A stretch of 64,000 nucleotides of DNA from NCBI RefSeq assembly GCF_003634825.1, contig NZ_RBXD01000001.1, forward strand, positions 1,634,501 to 1,698,500, given 5' to 3'. Source of the stretch: Flavobacterium sp. 123. GTDB taxonomy: Bacteria > Bacteroidota > Bacteroidia > Flavobacteriales > Flavobacteriaceae. The position numbers were made by a program, and so were the translations under genes. The notes beneath the pieces were generated by a model. It was not told the origin of the DNA. It did no database searches and saw nothing but the letters and a program-made list of their open reading frames with translations. Shown piece by piece: positions 33,201 through 41,900 of the stretch. Position 1 is the first letter of the stretch. Each line of letters starts with the position of its first letter.

Positions 33201-36123
33201 AACAGGTGACAGTTTCAGCGGAAGTTTGACCAGATTACCTGGAGAAAACGTAGGTACGTATGCAATCAACCAAGGGACACTAGCTTTGAGCAGCAATTAT
33301 ACCTTAACTTATGTTGGTGCTGATTTAACGATCGGTGCAAAAACGATTACGGTAACTGCGGCAGCGAAAAGCAAAACTTACGGCGATGCTGATCCTGCAC
33401 TGACTTACACTTTTGCTCCTTCACTGGTAACAGGTGACAGTTTCAGCGGAAGTTTGACCAGATCACCTGGAGAAAACGTAGGTACGTATGCAATCAACCA
33501 AGGGACACTAGCTTTGAGCAGCAATTATACCTTAACTTATGTTGGTGCTGATTTAACGATCGGTGCAAAAACGATTACGGTAACTGCGGCAGCGAAAAGC
33601 AAAACTTACGGCGATGCTGATCCTGCACTGACTTACACTTTTGCTCCTTCACTGGTAACAGGTGACAGTTTCAGCGGAAGTTTGACCAGATCACCTGGAG
33701 AAAACGTAGGTACGTATGCAATCAACCAAGGGACACTAGCTTTGAGCAGCAATTATACCTTAACTTATGTTGGTGCTGATTTAACGATCGGTGCAAAAAC
33801 GATTACGGTAACTGCGGCAGCGAAAAGCAAAACCTACGGCGATGCTGATCCTGCACTGACTTACACTTTTGCTCCTTCACTGGTAACAGGTGACAGTTTC
33901 AGCGGAAGTTTGACCAGATTACCTGGAGAAAACGTAGGTACGTATGCAATCAACCAAGGGACACTAGCTTTGAGCAGCAATTATACCTTAACTTATGTTG
34001 GTGCTGATTTAACGATCGGTGCAAAAACGATTACGGTAACTGCGGCAGCGAAAAGCAAAACTTACGGCGATGCTGATCCTGCACTGACTTACACTTTTGC
34101 TCCTTCACTGGTAACAGGTGACAGTTTCAGCGGAAGTTTGACCAGATCACCTGGAGAAAACGTAGGTACGTATGCAATCAACCAAGGGACACTAGCTTTG
34201 AGCAGCAATTATACCTTAACTTATGTTGGTGCTGATTTAACGATCGGTGCAAAAACGATTACGGTAACTGCGGCAGCGAAAAGCAAAACTTACGGCGATG
34301 CTGATCCTGCACTGACTTACACTTTTGCTCCTTCACTGGTAACAGGTGACAGTTTCAGCGGAAGTTTGACCAGATCACCTGGAGAAAACGTAGGTACGTA
34401 TGCAATCAACCAAGGGACACTAGCTTTGAGCAGCAATTATACCTTAACTTATGTTGGTGCTGATTTAACGATCGGTGCAAAAACGATTACGGTAACTGCG
34501 GCAGCGAAAAGCAAAACCTACGGCGATGCTGATCCTGCACTGACTTACACTTTTGCTCCTTCACTGGTAACAGGTGACAGTTTCAGCGGAAGTTTGACCA
34601 GATCACCTGGAGAAAACGTAGGTACGTATGCAATCAACCAAGGGACACTAGCTTTGAGCAGCAATTATACTTTAACCTACATCGGTGCTGATTTAACGAT
34701 CGATACAAAAACAATTACGGTAACCGCGGCAGCGAAAAGCAAAACCTACGGCGATGCTGATCCTGCACTGACTTACACTTTTGCTCCTTCACTGGTAACA
34801 GGTGACAGTTTCAGCGGAAGTTTGACCAGATCACCTGGAGAAAACGTAGGTACGTATGCAATCAACCAAGGGACACTAGCTTTGAGCAGCAATTATACCT
34901 TAACTTATGTTGGTGCTGATTTAACGATCGGTGCAAAAACGATTACGGTAACTGCGGCAGCGAAAAGCAAAACTTACGGCGATGCTGATCCTGCACTGAC
35001 TTACACTTTTGCTCCTTCACTGGTAATAGGTGACAGTTTCAGCGGAAGTTTGACCAGATTACCTGGAGAAAACGTAGGTACGTATGCAATCAACCAAGGG
35101 ACACTAGCTTTGAGCAGCAATTATACCTTAACTTATGTTGGTGCTGATTTAACGATCGGTGCAAAAACGATTACGGTAACTGCGGCAGCGAAAAGCAAAA
35201 CCTACGGCGATGCTGATCCTGCACTGACTTACACTTTTGCTCCTTCACTGGTAACAGGTGACAGTTTCAGCGGAAGTTTGACCAGATCACCTGGAGAAAA
35301 CGTAGGTACGTATGCAATCAACCAAGGAAGTTTGAGCGCAGGATCTAATTATGCCATTACATATATTGCGGAAACCTTTACTATTATTAAAGCAAATCAG
35401 TTAATTACTTGGGATCAAACTTTAGGATTAGGATGTGATGGAGAGACTACAGTTGTTTTAAATGCAACTTCTAATAGTGGTTTGCCCGTAAGTTATACCT
35501 CTTCTAATACTGCTATTTCAATAATTTCGGATGGCACATTGGTTTTCCAGAATTATGGTTCTGCTACTATTACAGCCTCGCAAGCAGGGGATAATAATTA
35601 TAATGCTGCTTCAGTAGTAGTCTTACCAGTTATCAATAGTCAACCCAATTTAATTAGAAAACAGTTTGAAGATATTATCTTCTTTGATAATAGTTCTAAG
35701 ACTTTTACATCTTACAGTTGGTATAAAAATGGAGTTTTGGTTTCAGGCCAAACGGCTCAATATTTTAAAGAAAATGGGGCTTTAAATGGAACCTATTATG
35801 CAGTTGCAACAAAATTAGACGGAACTTTGATTCATACTTGTCCGTTAACTTTGGCGCCAACAGTTGAAGAAGAATATATAAAAATTGTTCCTAATCCAGC
35901 AAAACCAAATACAAGTTACGAACTAGTCACAAATGTGTCTTCATTAAGTTTACAAAATGCAAGTGTAGAAGTATACACTGTAAGTGGATTATTGATTGAG
36001 AATAAAACAATTAGTGAAAACAAGATAGTTTTAAAAGCACCAATGATTGAAGGCATTTATATTGTTAAAATGACTTTAGCAAATGGTAAATATTTCACAA
36101 AAAATGTTCTAGTTAAAAACTAA
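30250..36123 (+). CDS. Giant secreted repeat protein with IPT/TIG and MBG repeats and T9SS sorting domain
   Basis: A 1957-residue exported protein, probably a surface adhesin or matrix protein. A signal peptide (residues 1-22) precedes a beta-rich N-terminal domain (about 23-285). Two bacterial Ig-like segments span about 287-500. Four nearly identical 85-residue IPT/TIG-type repeats (about 502-841) each begin APTVTALSPTSGPT. A further Ig-like segment is followed by ten 76-residue MBG-type repeats (about 955-1715, KSKTYGDADPALTYTF). The tail ends in a type A T9SS sorting domain (about 1880-1957: IVPNPA, VYTVSGLLIENK, GIYIVKMTLANGKYFTKNVLVKN). A small outer-membrane barrel gene follows 13 bp later. 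The repeat DNA is far richer in G+C than the flanks. Ligand unknown. Confidence 0.88.
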   Translation: MKKNFTFILLGLLCMFSLNIRAALSKGDLAVIGMNSDVDAGTTIRSFAVVALNTIAANETIYITDRGWINGSPGNFTVNTTLDGTIQWTPSSVITAGTVIIFKLNMASSASKTISATKGDGSAIPGADLSISGWTNSIVTSLPWNNASGDQLLIYQGTESNPSFIYAFNNIRTTGTNNSSGGWFVNPSSVTGSPNTATTSILYSELPSQLANSIYAVGIVTNSADTRYPNVSYVPNISSGTQANWLANITDTGNWANNSAGNPFNFALGFGSSNLTEFSITSGVQAPTVTSVAVPANTTYGIGQALSFTVNFSGNVTVTGTPQLNNTVGSASKSANYVSGSGTSALTFSYTVASGDLDADGISIGTLGLNGGTIKDASDNNATLTLNSVASTANVLVDGVAPTVVISSSAGATGGSTSTSPIPFTVTFSETVTGFVAGDITPGNATISGFSGSGTTYTFNATPTANGAVTISIAANVAMDAAGNGNTAASQFSITYGQAVAAPTVTALSPTSGPTSGGTSVTITGTDFSGTTAVTFGATAATGFTVNSATQITAIAPAGTGTVDVRITTTGGTSATSASDQFTYVAAPTVTALSPTSGPTSGGTSVTITGTNFSGTTAVTFGATVATGFTVNSATQITATVPAGTGTVDVRITTTGGTSATSASDQFTYVAAPTVTALSPTSGPTSGGTSVTITGTNFSGTTAVTFGATVATGFTVNSATQITATVPAGTGTVDVRITTTGGTSATSASDQFTYVAAPTVTALSPTSGPTIGGTSVTITGTNFSGTTAVTFGATAATGFTVNSATQITATVPAGTGTVDVRITTTGGTSATSVNDQFTYTQASQITASAVTFPSALSTTYGTESTSTSVTVSGTGLTAGITATPSSTANFEVSADGTNFGTSAIIGTSGTVSGTVYVRLTATAAANTNITGNITLTSTGTNSPVITIPTSAVAQRVITVTAAAKSKTYGDADPALTYTFAPSLVTGDSFSGSLTRLPGENVGTYAINQGTLALSSNYTLTYVGADLTIGAKTITVTAAAKSKTYGDADPALTYTFAPSLVTGDSFSGSLTRSPGENVGTYAINQGTLALSSNYTLTYVGADLTIGAKTITVTAAAKSKTYGDADPALTYTFAPSLVTGDSFSGSLTRSPGENVGTYAINQGTLALSSNYTLTYVGADLTIGAKTITVTAAAKSKTYGDADPALTYTFAPSLVTGDSFSGSLTRLPGENVGTYAINQGTLALSSNYTLTYVGADLTIGAKTITVTAAAKSKTYGDADPALTYTFAPSLVTGDSFSGSLTRSPGENVGTYAINQGTLALSSNYTLTYVGADLTIGAKTITVTAAAKSKTYGDADPALTYTFAPSLVTGDSFSGSLTRSPGENVGTYAINQGTLALSSNYTLTYVGADLTIGAKTITVTAAAKSKTYGDADPALTYTFAPSLVTGDSFSGSLTRSPGENVGTYAINQGTLALSSNYTLTYIGADLTIDTKTITVTAAAKSKTYGDADPALTYTFAPSLVTGDSFSGSLTRSPGENVGTYAINQGTLALSSNYTLTYVGADLTIGAKTITVTAAAKSKTYGDADPALTYTFAPSLVIGDSFSGSLTRLPGENVGTYAINQGTLALSSNYTLTYVGADLTIGAKTITVTAAAKSKTYGDADPALTYTFAPSLVTGDSFSGSLTRSPGENVGTYAINQGSLSAGSNYAITYIAETFTIIKANQLITWDQTLGLGCDGETTVVLNATSNSGLPVSYTSSNTAISIISDGTLVFQNYGSATITASQAGDNNYNAASVVVLPVINSQPNLIRKQFEDIIFFDNSSKTFTSYSWYKNGVLVSGQTAQYFKENGALNGTYYAVATKLDGTLIHTCPLTLAPTVEEEYIKIVPNPAKPNTSYELVTNVSSLSLQNASVEVYTVSGLLIENKTISENKIVLKAPMIEGIYIVKMTLANGKYFTKNVLVKN
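31753..32772 (+). repeat. Four tandem 255-bp repeats (IPT/TIG-type)
   Basis: Units start at 31753, 32008, 32263 and 32518 with exact 255-bp (85-codon) spacing and near-identical DNA. Copies 2 and 3 are almost identical; copy 1 carries GTDFSG/AIAPAG variants and copy 4 a PTIGGT variant. Confidence 0.95.
33112..35400 (+). repeat. Ten tandem 228-bp repeats (MBG-type)
   Basis: The word ACGGTAACTGCGGCAGCGAA recurs at exact 228-bp (76-codon) steps at 33121, 33349, 33577, 33805, 34033, 34261, 34489, 34945 and 35173, with a one-base variant at 34717. Units differ at only a few sites (Leu/Ser before PGENVG, ACC/ACT in the Thr codon of KTYG). The tenth unit diverges at its end (GSLSAGSNYAITYIAETFTI). 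Confidence 0.97.
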
Positions 36124-36136
36124 ATAATTTAAGAGT

Positions 36137-36970
36137 ATGAAATTTAATATAAAAAAGATAATAGGGATTACAGTTTGTCTAATTTCTCAAGCAATGGTTG
36201 CCCAGTTTTATGTTGGGGTGCAATCAGGAATCGGGAATATTCAAAGTAATGTTAAAGAAACAATAGTAGGTAATAGACTTGGTGGTGCATTAAAATTCGG
36301 TTATATTTATTCTTTAACCAATCATATTGGAGTAGGGACAGGCTTGGAATTTTCACAGTACAAACAAGAAGTTTCTTTGAATAATTTTTCTGGAACTCTA
36401 ACAAATTATGAAGTAGATCTTTCAACTTCTGCATTTGCTTATAATGTTACCACGAGTAACTATAAAGAAACACAAACACTTCATGCGCTTCAAATTCCGC
36501 TTTTTGTTGAGTATAAAAAGAATATTAATAAAGGAATTGATTTTAATTTTAGAGCAGGAGCCAAATACTTTTTGCCAATAAATTATAAAATAAACGGAAC
36601 TGCAAGTCGTGTAAATGGAACTGCTTATTATCCCGATGTGAATTTGAATATTATCGATTTGCCAGAATATGGTTTTGGATGGCAGAGTAATTATTCTGCT
36701 TCGGGAGAATATAGCACTAAGGGTAGTGTGATGAGTATGTTTGAATTAGGTTTTACATTTGATATGGGTATGAAAAATTCATTATATACAGCAATGTTCC
36801 TTGAAAATGGTTATGGCTCTATTCTTGATCAGGATACAGATAAATCGTATATTGGCTATAATCCAACTTCTGTTACAGATAGAAAAGCGAACGGATTGTA
36901 TAGCATACATAAGGATGCAAAAATTCGACCTGTCGCATTTGGTGTCACTTTAGGATGGAATTTTAAGTAA
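36137..36970 (+). CDS. Outer-membrane beta-barrel protein paired with the giant repeat protein
   Basis: A 277-residue protein with a signal peptide (residues 1-21, ending MVAQ) and a barrel-like pattern: FYVGVQSGIGNIQSN, GGALKFGYIYSLTNHIGVGTGLEFSQY, a final strand VAFGVTLGWNFK ending in an aromatic. It fits the outer-membrane beta-barrel (OMP_b-brl) class. It starts 13 bp after the giant secreted protein, so the two are co-transcribed. The barrel may anchor, assemble or help export its neighbour. It lacks recognisable PorP/SprF features, the usual partner of type B T9SS adhesins. A terminator follows. Confidence 0.8.
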   Translation: MKFNIKKIIGITVCLISQAMVAQFYVGVQSGIGNIQSNVKETIVGNRLGGALKFGYIYSLTNHIGVGTGLEFSQYKQEVSLNNFSGTLTNYEVDLSTSAFAYNVTTSNYKETQTLHALQIPLFVEYKKNINKGIDFNFRAGAKYFLPINYKINGTASRVNGTAYYPDVNLNIIDLPEYGFGWQSNYSASGEYSTKGSVMSMFELGFTFDMGMKNSLYTAMFLENGYGSILDQDTDKSYIGYNPTSVTDRKANGLYSIHKDAKIRPVAFGVTLGWNFK

Positions 36971-36991
36971 AAATATTTTTTAAATTGTTTT

Positions 36992-37025
36992 AAAAGGTCT
37001 TGATTAATTATCAAGACCTTTTTTG
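36992..37025 (+). terminator. Rho-independent terminator after the barrel gene
   Basis: Stem AAGGTCTTGAT/ATCAAGACCTT with a short loop and T6 tail, 24 bp after the stop. Confidence 0.9.
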
Positions 37026-37119
37026 TTGATAACTTCCCTTTTCATTGGCTTAAAAAAAACCTAATTTTGAAATTCATTTTTTGTAATTTGTATAAAATAC
37101 AAACGCTTCAATTTCAACT

Positions 37120-40100
37120 ATGTACTTAATATTCGATACCGAAACAACAGGATTACCAAAGCGTTGGGATGCCCCTATAACTGACACAAGCAACTGGCCT
37201 CGTTGTATTCAAATTGCTTGGCAGCTGCATGATGATATGGGGAAACTCATAGAGCATCAAGATTATTTGGTAAAGCCGGAAGGTTTTAATATTCCCTATG
37301 ATGCGGAACGAATTCACGGTATCTCGACTGAATTAGCCGAAGCTGATGGAATTTCGCTAGCTGAAGTTTTAGAGAAATTTAATGTGGCGCTAGGTAAAGC
37401 TAAATTTATAGTCGGTCAAAATCTAGGTTTTGATGTGAACATTATGGGCTGTGAATTTCATCGAATGGGAGTAGATTCCCCGATGGCTTCAATGCCTGTT
37501 CTTGATACCTGTACCGAAGTTACGGCTTCATTATTGAAACTTCCCGGTGGTCGAGGCGGACGATTTAAGTTGCCTACTTTAACGGAATTACACAGTTATC
37601 TTTTTAGCAAACCTTTTGCGGAAGCACACAATGCAACTGCCGATGTGGAGGCAACAACTCGTTGCTTTTTAGAGTTAATTCGTAGAGATGTTTTTACAAA
37701 AGAAGAACTCGATGTCCCAGCTAGTTATTTTCAGGATTTCCAAAATAGAAATCCAAGAGAAATTGAACTTATTGGTTTAAAACATATTAATCTTAAGGAA
37801 GCGTCTGATAGAATTCGTCAGCAATTTGGAGAAAAACAAGCCAAAGTAGTTTCTAAAGATGTCCTTTCTGAGAATAAAAAAGTGCTGATTGATGCTGATT
37901 TTGTCCATTTACATAATCACACACAGTTTTCGGTATTGCAGTCTACTATAAGTATTGCAGCATTGGTAAAAGCAGCGGCGCAACACAAAATGCCTGCTGT
38001 AGCCATGACCGATCATGCTAATTTAATGGGTGCATTTCATTTTGTTCGTGATATTTTAGCTCATAATAAATCGGCTGCAGCCAAAAACAAAACGGCTGTT
38101 GAAAATGGAGAAGAACCAACAGAAGTTCCGATGAAACCTATTGTAGGTTGCGAGTTTTTTGTTTGTGAAGACCATAAAGATAAATCTAGAAAAGACAATG
38201 GTTACCAAATTGTGCTTTTGGCGAAGACCAAAAAAGGCTATCATAATTTGGCTAAAATGTCTTCTATCGCTTATACCGAAGGATTTTACTATGTGCCAAG
38301 AATTGATAAAAAAGTAATTCAGGAATACAAAGAAGATATTATCGTTTTGTCTGGGAATCTTTACGGTGAAATCCCAAATAAAGTATTGAATTTAGGAGAA
38401 AATCAAGCGGAGGAAGCTTTGCTTTGGTGGAAAAATGAATTTAAAAACGATTTTTATATCGAGTTGATGCGTCACAATCAAGAAGATGAAAACCGTGTGA
38501 ATATGTCGTTAATTTCTTTGGCTAGAAAGAATGATGTGAAGTTGATTGCTACAAATAATATTTTTTATATTAATAAAGATAATGCCAATGCGCACGATAT
38601 TTTGCTATGTGTGCGCGATGGTGAAAAACAAACTACACCTATAGGACGTGGTCGCGGCTATCGTTATGGATTGCCTAATCAGGAATATTATTTCAAATCA
38701 GGGGATGAAATGAAGCAACTTTTTGCGGATCTTCCTGAAGCAATTTCGAATATTTCGGAGATTGTAGACAAAATTGAAATTTTTGATTTGGCGCGAGAAG
38801 TATTGCTTCCTAAATTCGAAATCCCAATAGAATTTAATGATCCTGAAGATGAAAAAGACGGTGGCGTACGAGGAGAAAATGCGTATTTGAGGCATCTTAC
38901 TTTTGAAGGAGCCCGAAGACGATATCCTGTAATTACCGAAGAAATTCAAGAACGATTGGATTTTGAATTATTGACGATATCCAATTCCGGTTATCCGGGT
39001 TATTTCCTGATTGTACAGGATTTAATTGCTGAGGCCAGAAGTATGGGTGTTTCTGTTGGTCCAGGTCGGGGTTCTGCAGCTGGATCAGTAGTGGCGTATT
39101 GTTTGAAAATCACCAATATTGATCCGTTAATGTATAATCTGCTTTTTGAGCGTTTCTTGAATCCAGATCGTGTGTCACTACCCGATATTGATATCGATTT
39201 TGATGACGAAGGACGAAGCAGTGTTATGGATTATGTGATTCGAAAATACGGTTCAAAACAAGTAGCACAGATTATCACTTATGGTAAAATGGCAACTAAA
39301 TCAGCCATTCGAGATACGGCACGCGTGCTTGATTTACCTTTATTTGAAGCAGATAAAATTGCCAAATTGATTCCGGGAATGATGCCTTCTAAATGGAATT
39401 TAGCTCGTTTTTTGAGTGAAAAAGAAGATGTGATCAAAAAGGCAGTTCGTCCTGAGGAGTACGATAAAATCAAAGAATTAATAGGTATTGCTAATGAAGA
39501 TGACTTGGGAGGTGAAACCATTCAACAAGCCAAAGTTCTCGAAGGAAATTTAAGAAATACAGGTATTCATGCTTGTGGTGTGATTATTACGCCTAGCGAT
39601 ATTACAAATTTTGTTCCTGTGGCTACCGCCAAAGATTCGGATTTGTTTGTGACTCAGTTTGACAACTCGGTGGTTGAAAGTGCTGGTTTGTTGAAGATGG
39701 ACTTCTTGGGTTTGAAAACCCTAACCTTGATTAAAGATACTGTTAAACTAGTAAAATACAGAACAGGAATTGACCTAAATCCTGATGAATTCCCAATTGA
39801 TGATGTTAAGACATACGAACTTTTTCAGCGTGGTGAGACGGTAGGGATTTTTCAATATGAGAGTCCGGGAATGCAAAAATACATGAAGGAATTAAAGCCA
39901 ACCGTATTTCCGGATTTAATTGCCATGAATGCCCTGTATCGTCCCGGTCCGATTGCTTATATTCCAAGTTTTATCAAGCGTAAAAACGGGGAAGAGCCTA
40001 TCGAATATGATTTGGATGATTGTGAAGAGTTGCTAAAAGATACTTACGGAATTACTGTTTACCAAGAGCAGGTAATGCTTTTGTCCCAAAAACTTGCCGA

Positions 40101-41655
40101 TTTTTCTAAAGGTGATGCTGACGTTTTGCGTAAAGCGATGGGAAAAAAGATGATTGATGTTTTGGCTAAAATGGAGCCAAAATTCATTTCGCAAGCTATG
40201 GCAAAAGGGCATGCTAAAGAAAAATTAGAGAAAATTTGGAACGACTGGAAGGCTTTTGCGGAATATGCGTTTAACAAATCGCATTCGACTTGCTATGCTT
40301 GGATTGCCTACCAAACAGCATATTTGAAAGCAAATTATCCAGCAGAATATATGGCTGCAGTTCTTTCTAATAATATGAGCGATATTAAACAGGTTTCGTT
40401 CTTTATGGAGGAATGTAAACGTATGGGATTGCAGGTTTTAGGGCCAGATGTAAATGAGTCGTTTTATAAATTTACTGTAAATGATAATTATGCAGTACGT
40501 TTTGGAATGGGAGCGATTAAAGGTGTTGGTTCTGGAGCTGTGGCTACCATTGTAGAAAACAGAAAAGACGGAAAATACAAATCGATTTTTGATTTGACCA
40601 AGCGTATTGATTTGCGTGCAGCCAATAAAAAAGCTTTGGAAAACCTAGCTTTGGCAGGCGGGTTTGATTCGTTTTTAGGAACAACAAGAGCGCAATATTT
40701 TCATGATGATGGCGATGGAATTACCTTTTATGAAAAAGCCATTCGGTATGGTTCGAAATTTCAGGAAAATGAAAATTCATCGCAGGTGAGTTTATTTGGC
40801 GATACCAGCGAAGTGCAAATTGCAGAGCCAGTAGTGCCACCATGTGAAGATTGGAGTACCATGGAAAAACTGGCCAAAGAGAAAGAAGTGGTTGGGATTT
40901 ATATTTCGGGGCATCCCTTAGACGATTATAAATTTGAAATGAAATATTTTTGTAATGCGAAGTTAGAAGCTTTGAAAAATATGGAAGCGCATGTGGGTAA
41001 AAACCTCACTTTTGGCGGAATTATTAATAATGTGCAGCATCGTGTGGCTAAAAACGGAAAAGGTTGGGGAATGTTCACGCTTGAAGGATATGACGAAAGT
41101 TATGAGTTCCGAATTTTTGGCGAAGAGTATTTGAAATTTCGTCATTTCTTAATTCAGAATAATTTTACTTTCATGAAAGTAATGGTTAAAGAAGGTTGGG
41201 CTGATAAGGAAACGGGCAAAAAAGGAGAGCCTAGATTGCAGTTTGTTTTAGTTCAATATCTACAAGATGTATTGCCAACGTTTGCTAAAAAATTAATTTT
41301 ATTGCTAAATATTAACGACTTACAAACAGAATTTATTCATAGGTTGAGTACCCTTTTCCAGGAAAATAAAGGAGATAATACGGTTGCATTTGAAATTATG
41401 GAGCTGGAAAAAATTAAACGAATTGTCGAAACCGCAGCTGATTTTGAAGAAAATGATGAAGTTGTTTTTGTCGAAGAAAATGACGATTCAGATGCGCCAA
41501 TTCTTGTTTCGCCAGAAATTAGTTCAACTACTGAAATTGAAGAAATAAATGTAGTGACCAAATTGAGTATGCCAAGCAGAAAACTGAAAGTCAAAATATC
41601 AAATGAGTTGCTGGTAGAATTAGAAAAAATGCAAATTAACTTTAAGTTGAATTAG
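37120..41655 (+). CDS. dnaE: DNA polymerase III alpha subunit with fused N-terminal exonuclease
   Basis: A 1511-residue replicative polymerase. Residues 1 to about 215 are a DEDD-type 3'-5' exonuclease (MYLIFDTETTGLP with D6/E8, later AEAHNATADVEATTRCF). The PHP domain begins near residue 263 (FVHLHNHTQFSVLQS, AMTDHANLMG). The polymerase core carries GPGRGSAAGSVVAYCL, the catalytic PDIDIDFDD (D689, D691) and KMDFLGLKTLT (D861), then FAEYAFNKSHSTCYAWIAYQTAYLKANYPAEYMAA. HhH and OB-fold regions follow (FGGIINNVQHRVAKNGKGWGMFTLEGYDESYEF). A separate proofreading subunit may be dispensable. The 3' side carries a palindromic repeat rather than a simple terminator. Confidence 0.96.
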   Translation: MYLIFDTETTGLPKRWDAPITDTSNWPRCIQIAWQLHDDMGKLIEHQDYLVKPEGFNIPYDAERIHGISTELAEADGISLAEVLEKFNVALGKAKFIVGQNLGFDVNIMGCEFHRMGVDSPMASMPVLDTCTEVTASLLKLPGGRGGRFKLPTLTELHSYLFSKPFAEAHNATADVEATTRCFLELIRRDVFTKEELDVPASYFQDFQNRNPREIELIGLKHINLKEASDRIRQQFGEKQAKVVSKDVLSENKKVLIDADFVHLHNHTQFSVLQSTISIAALVKAAAQHKMPAVAMTDHANLMGAFHFVRDILAHNKSAAAKNKTAVENGEEPTEVPMKPIVGCEFFVCEDHKDKSRKDNGYQIVLLAKTKKGYHNLAKMSSIAYTEGFYYVPRIDKKVIQEYKEDIIVLSGNLYGEIPNKVLNLGENQAEEALLWWKNEFKNDFYIELMRHNQEDENRVNMSLISLARKNDVKLIATNNIFYINKDNANAHDILLCVRDGEKQTTPIGRGRGYRYGLPNQEYYFKSGDEMKQLFADLPEAISNISEIVDKIEIFDLAREVLLPKFEIPIEFNDPEDEKDGGVRGENAYLRHLTFEGARRRYPVITEEIQERLDFELLTISNSGYPGYFLIVQDLIAEARSMGVSVGPGRGSAAGSVVAYCLKITNIDPLMYNLLFERFLNPDRVSLPDIDIDFDDEGRSSVMDYVIRKYGSKQVAQIITYGKMATKSAIRDTARVLDLPLFEADKIAKLIPGMMPSKWNLARFLSEKEDVIKKAVRPEEYDKIKELIGIANEDDLGGETIQQAKVLEGNLRNTGIHACGVIITPSDITNFVPVATAKDSDLFVTQFDNSVVESAGLLKMDFLGLKTLTLIKDTVKLVKYRTGIDLNPDEFPIDDVKTYELFQRGETVGIFQYESPGMQKYMKELKPTVFPDLIAMNALYRPGPIAYIPSFIKRKNGEEPIEYDLDDCEELLKDTYGITVYQEQVMLLSQKLADFSKGDADVLRKAMGKKMIDVLAKMEPKFISQAMAKGHAKEKLEKIWNDWKAFAEYAFNKSHSTCYAWIAYQTAYLKANYPAEYMAAVLSNNMSDIKQVSFFMEECKRMGLQVLGPDVNESFYKFTVNDNYAVRFGMGAIKGVGSGAVATIVENRKDGKYKSIFDLTKRIDLRAANKKALENLALAGGFDSFLGTTRAQYFHDDGDGITFYEKAIRYGSKFQENENSSQVSLFGDTSEVQIAEPVVPPCEDWSTMEKLAKEKEVVGIYISGHPLDDYKFEMKYFCNAKLEALKNMEAHVGKNLTFGGIINNVQHRVAKNGKGWGMFTLEGYDESYEFRIFGEEYLKFRHFLIQNNFTFMKVMVKEGWADKETGKKGEPRLQFVLVQYLQDVLPTFAKKLILLLNINDLQTEFIHRLSTLFQENKGDNTVAFEIMELEKIKRIVETAADFEENDEVVFVEENDDSDAPILVSPEISSTTEIEEINVVTKLSMPSRKLKVKISNELLVELEKMQINFKLN

Positions 41656-41667
41656 AACTAGGGTGGT

Positions 41668-41747
41668 CTAGCCCTGATGGAAGCGGTATCCTTTTATCCG
41701 CCTTTTTTAGGCGGGGAAAGATACAGCGTACAGCAGGAAATAGCTCC
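41668..41747 (+). repeat. Imperfect-palindrome repeat, copy 1 (after dnaE)
   Basis: Begins CTAGCCCTGATGGAAGCGG and ends CAGCAGGAAATAGCTCC, with complementary AGC/GCT ends and a variable inner hairpin (CCGCC/GGCGG, 41698-41715). It lies 12 bp after the dnaE stop. A second copy in opposite orientation is at 44696-44771. From memory, elements of this design are scattered through Bacteroidota genomes, usually at gene 3' ends. Confidence 0.8.
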
Positions 41748-41832
41748 TGAAAAAGAGTGTTTGCAATAGTGTAATAAATAGAAATAACAATTGCCAATAC
41801 ACTTATAATCAAAACTAATTTAGGAATGGTGT

Positions 41833-41859
41833 TTGATTCCTTTTTAATTTCTAAATTTG
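41833..41859 (+). promoter_or_regulatory. Probable promoter of the thioredoxin gene
   Basis: TTG at 41833-41835 and TAAATTTG at 41852-41859, 16 bp apart (slightly short), 41 bp before the ATG at 41901. Confidence 0.55.
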
Positions 41860-41900
41860 TACTCAGATTTAAAATCGTAAACATTTAAATATAAAAATAT

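Noticed and set aside
33112-35400. Regularly spaced repeats reminiscent of a CRISPR array
   Set aside because: The repeat unit is 228 bp, in frame, nearly identical throughout with no unique spacers, and encodes a protein domain; no cas genes are present.
41642-41884. An 80-codon open frame on the minus strand between dnaE and trxA
   Set aside because: Much of it is the palindromic repeat read through, and the rest overlaps the trxA promoter. The hydrophobic stretch alone is not convincing.
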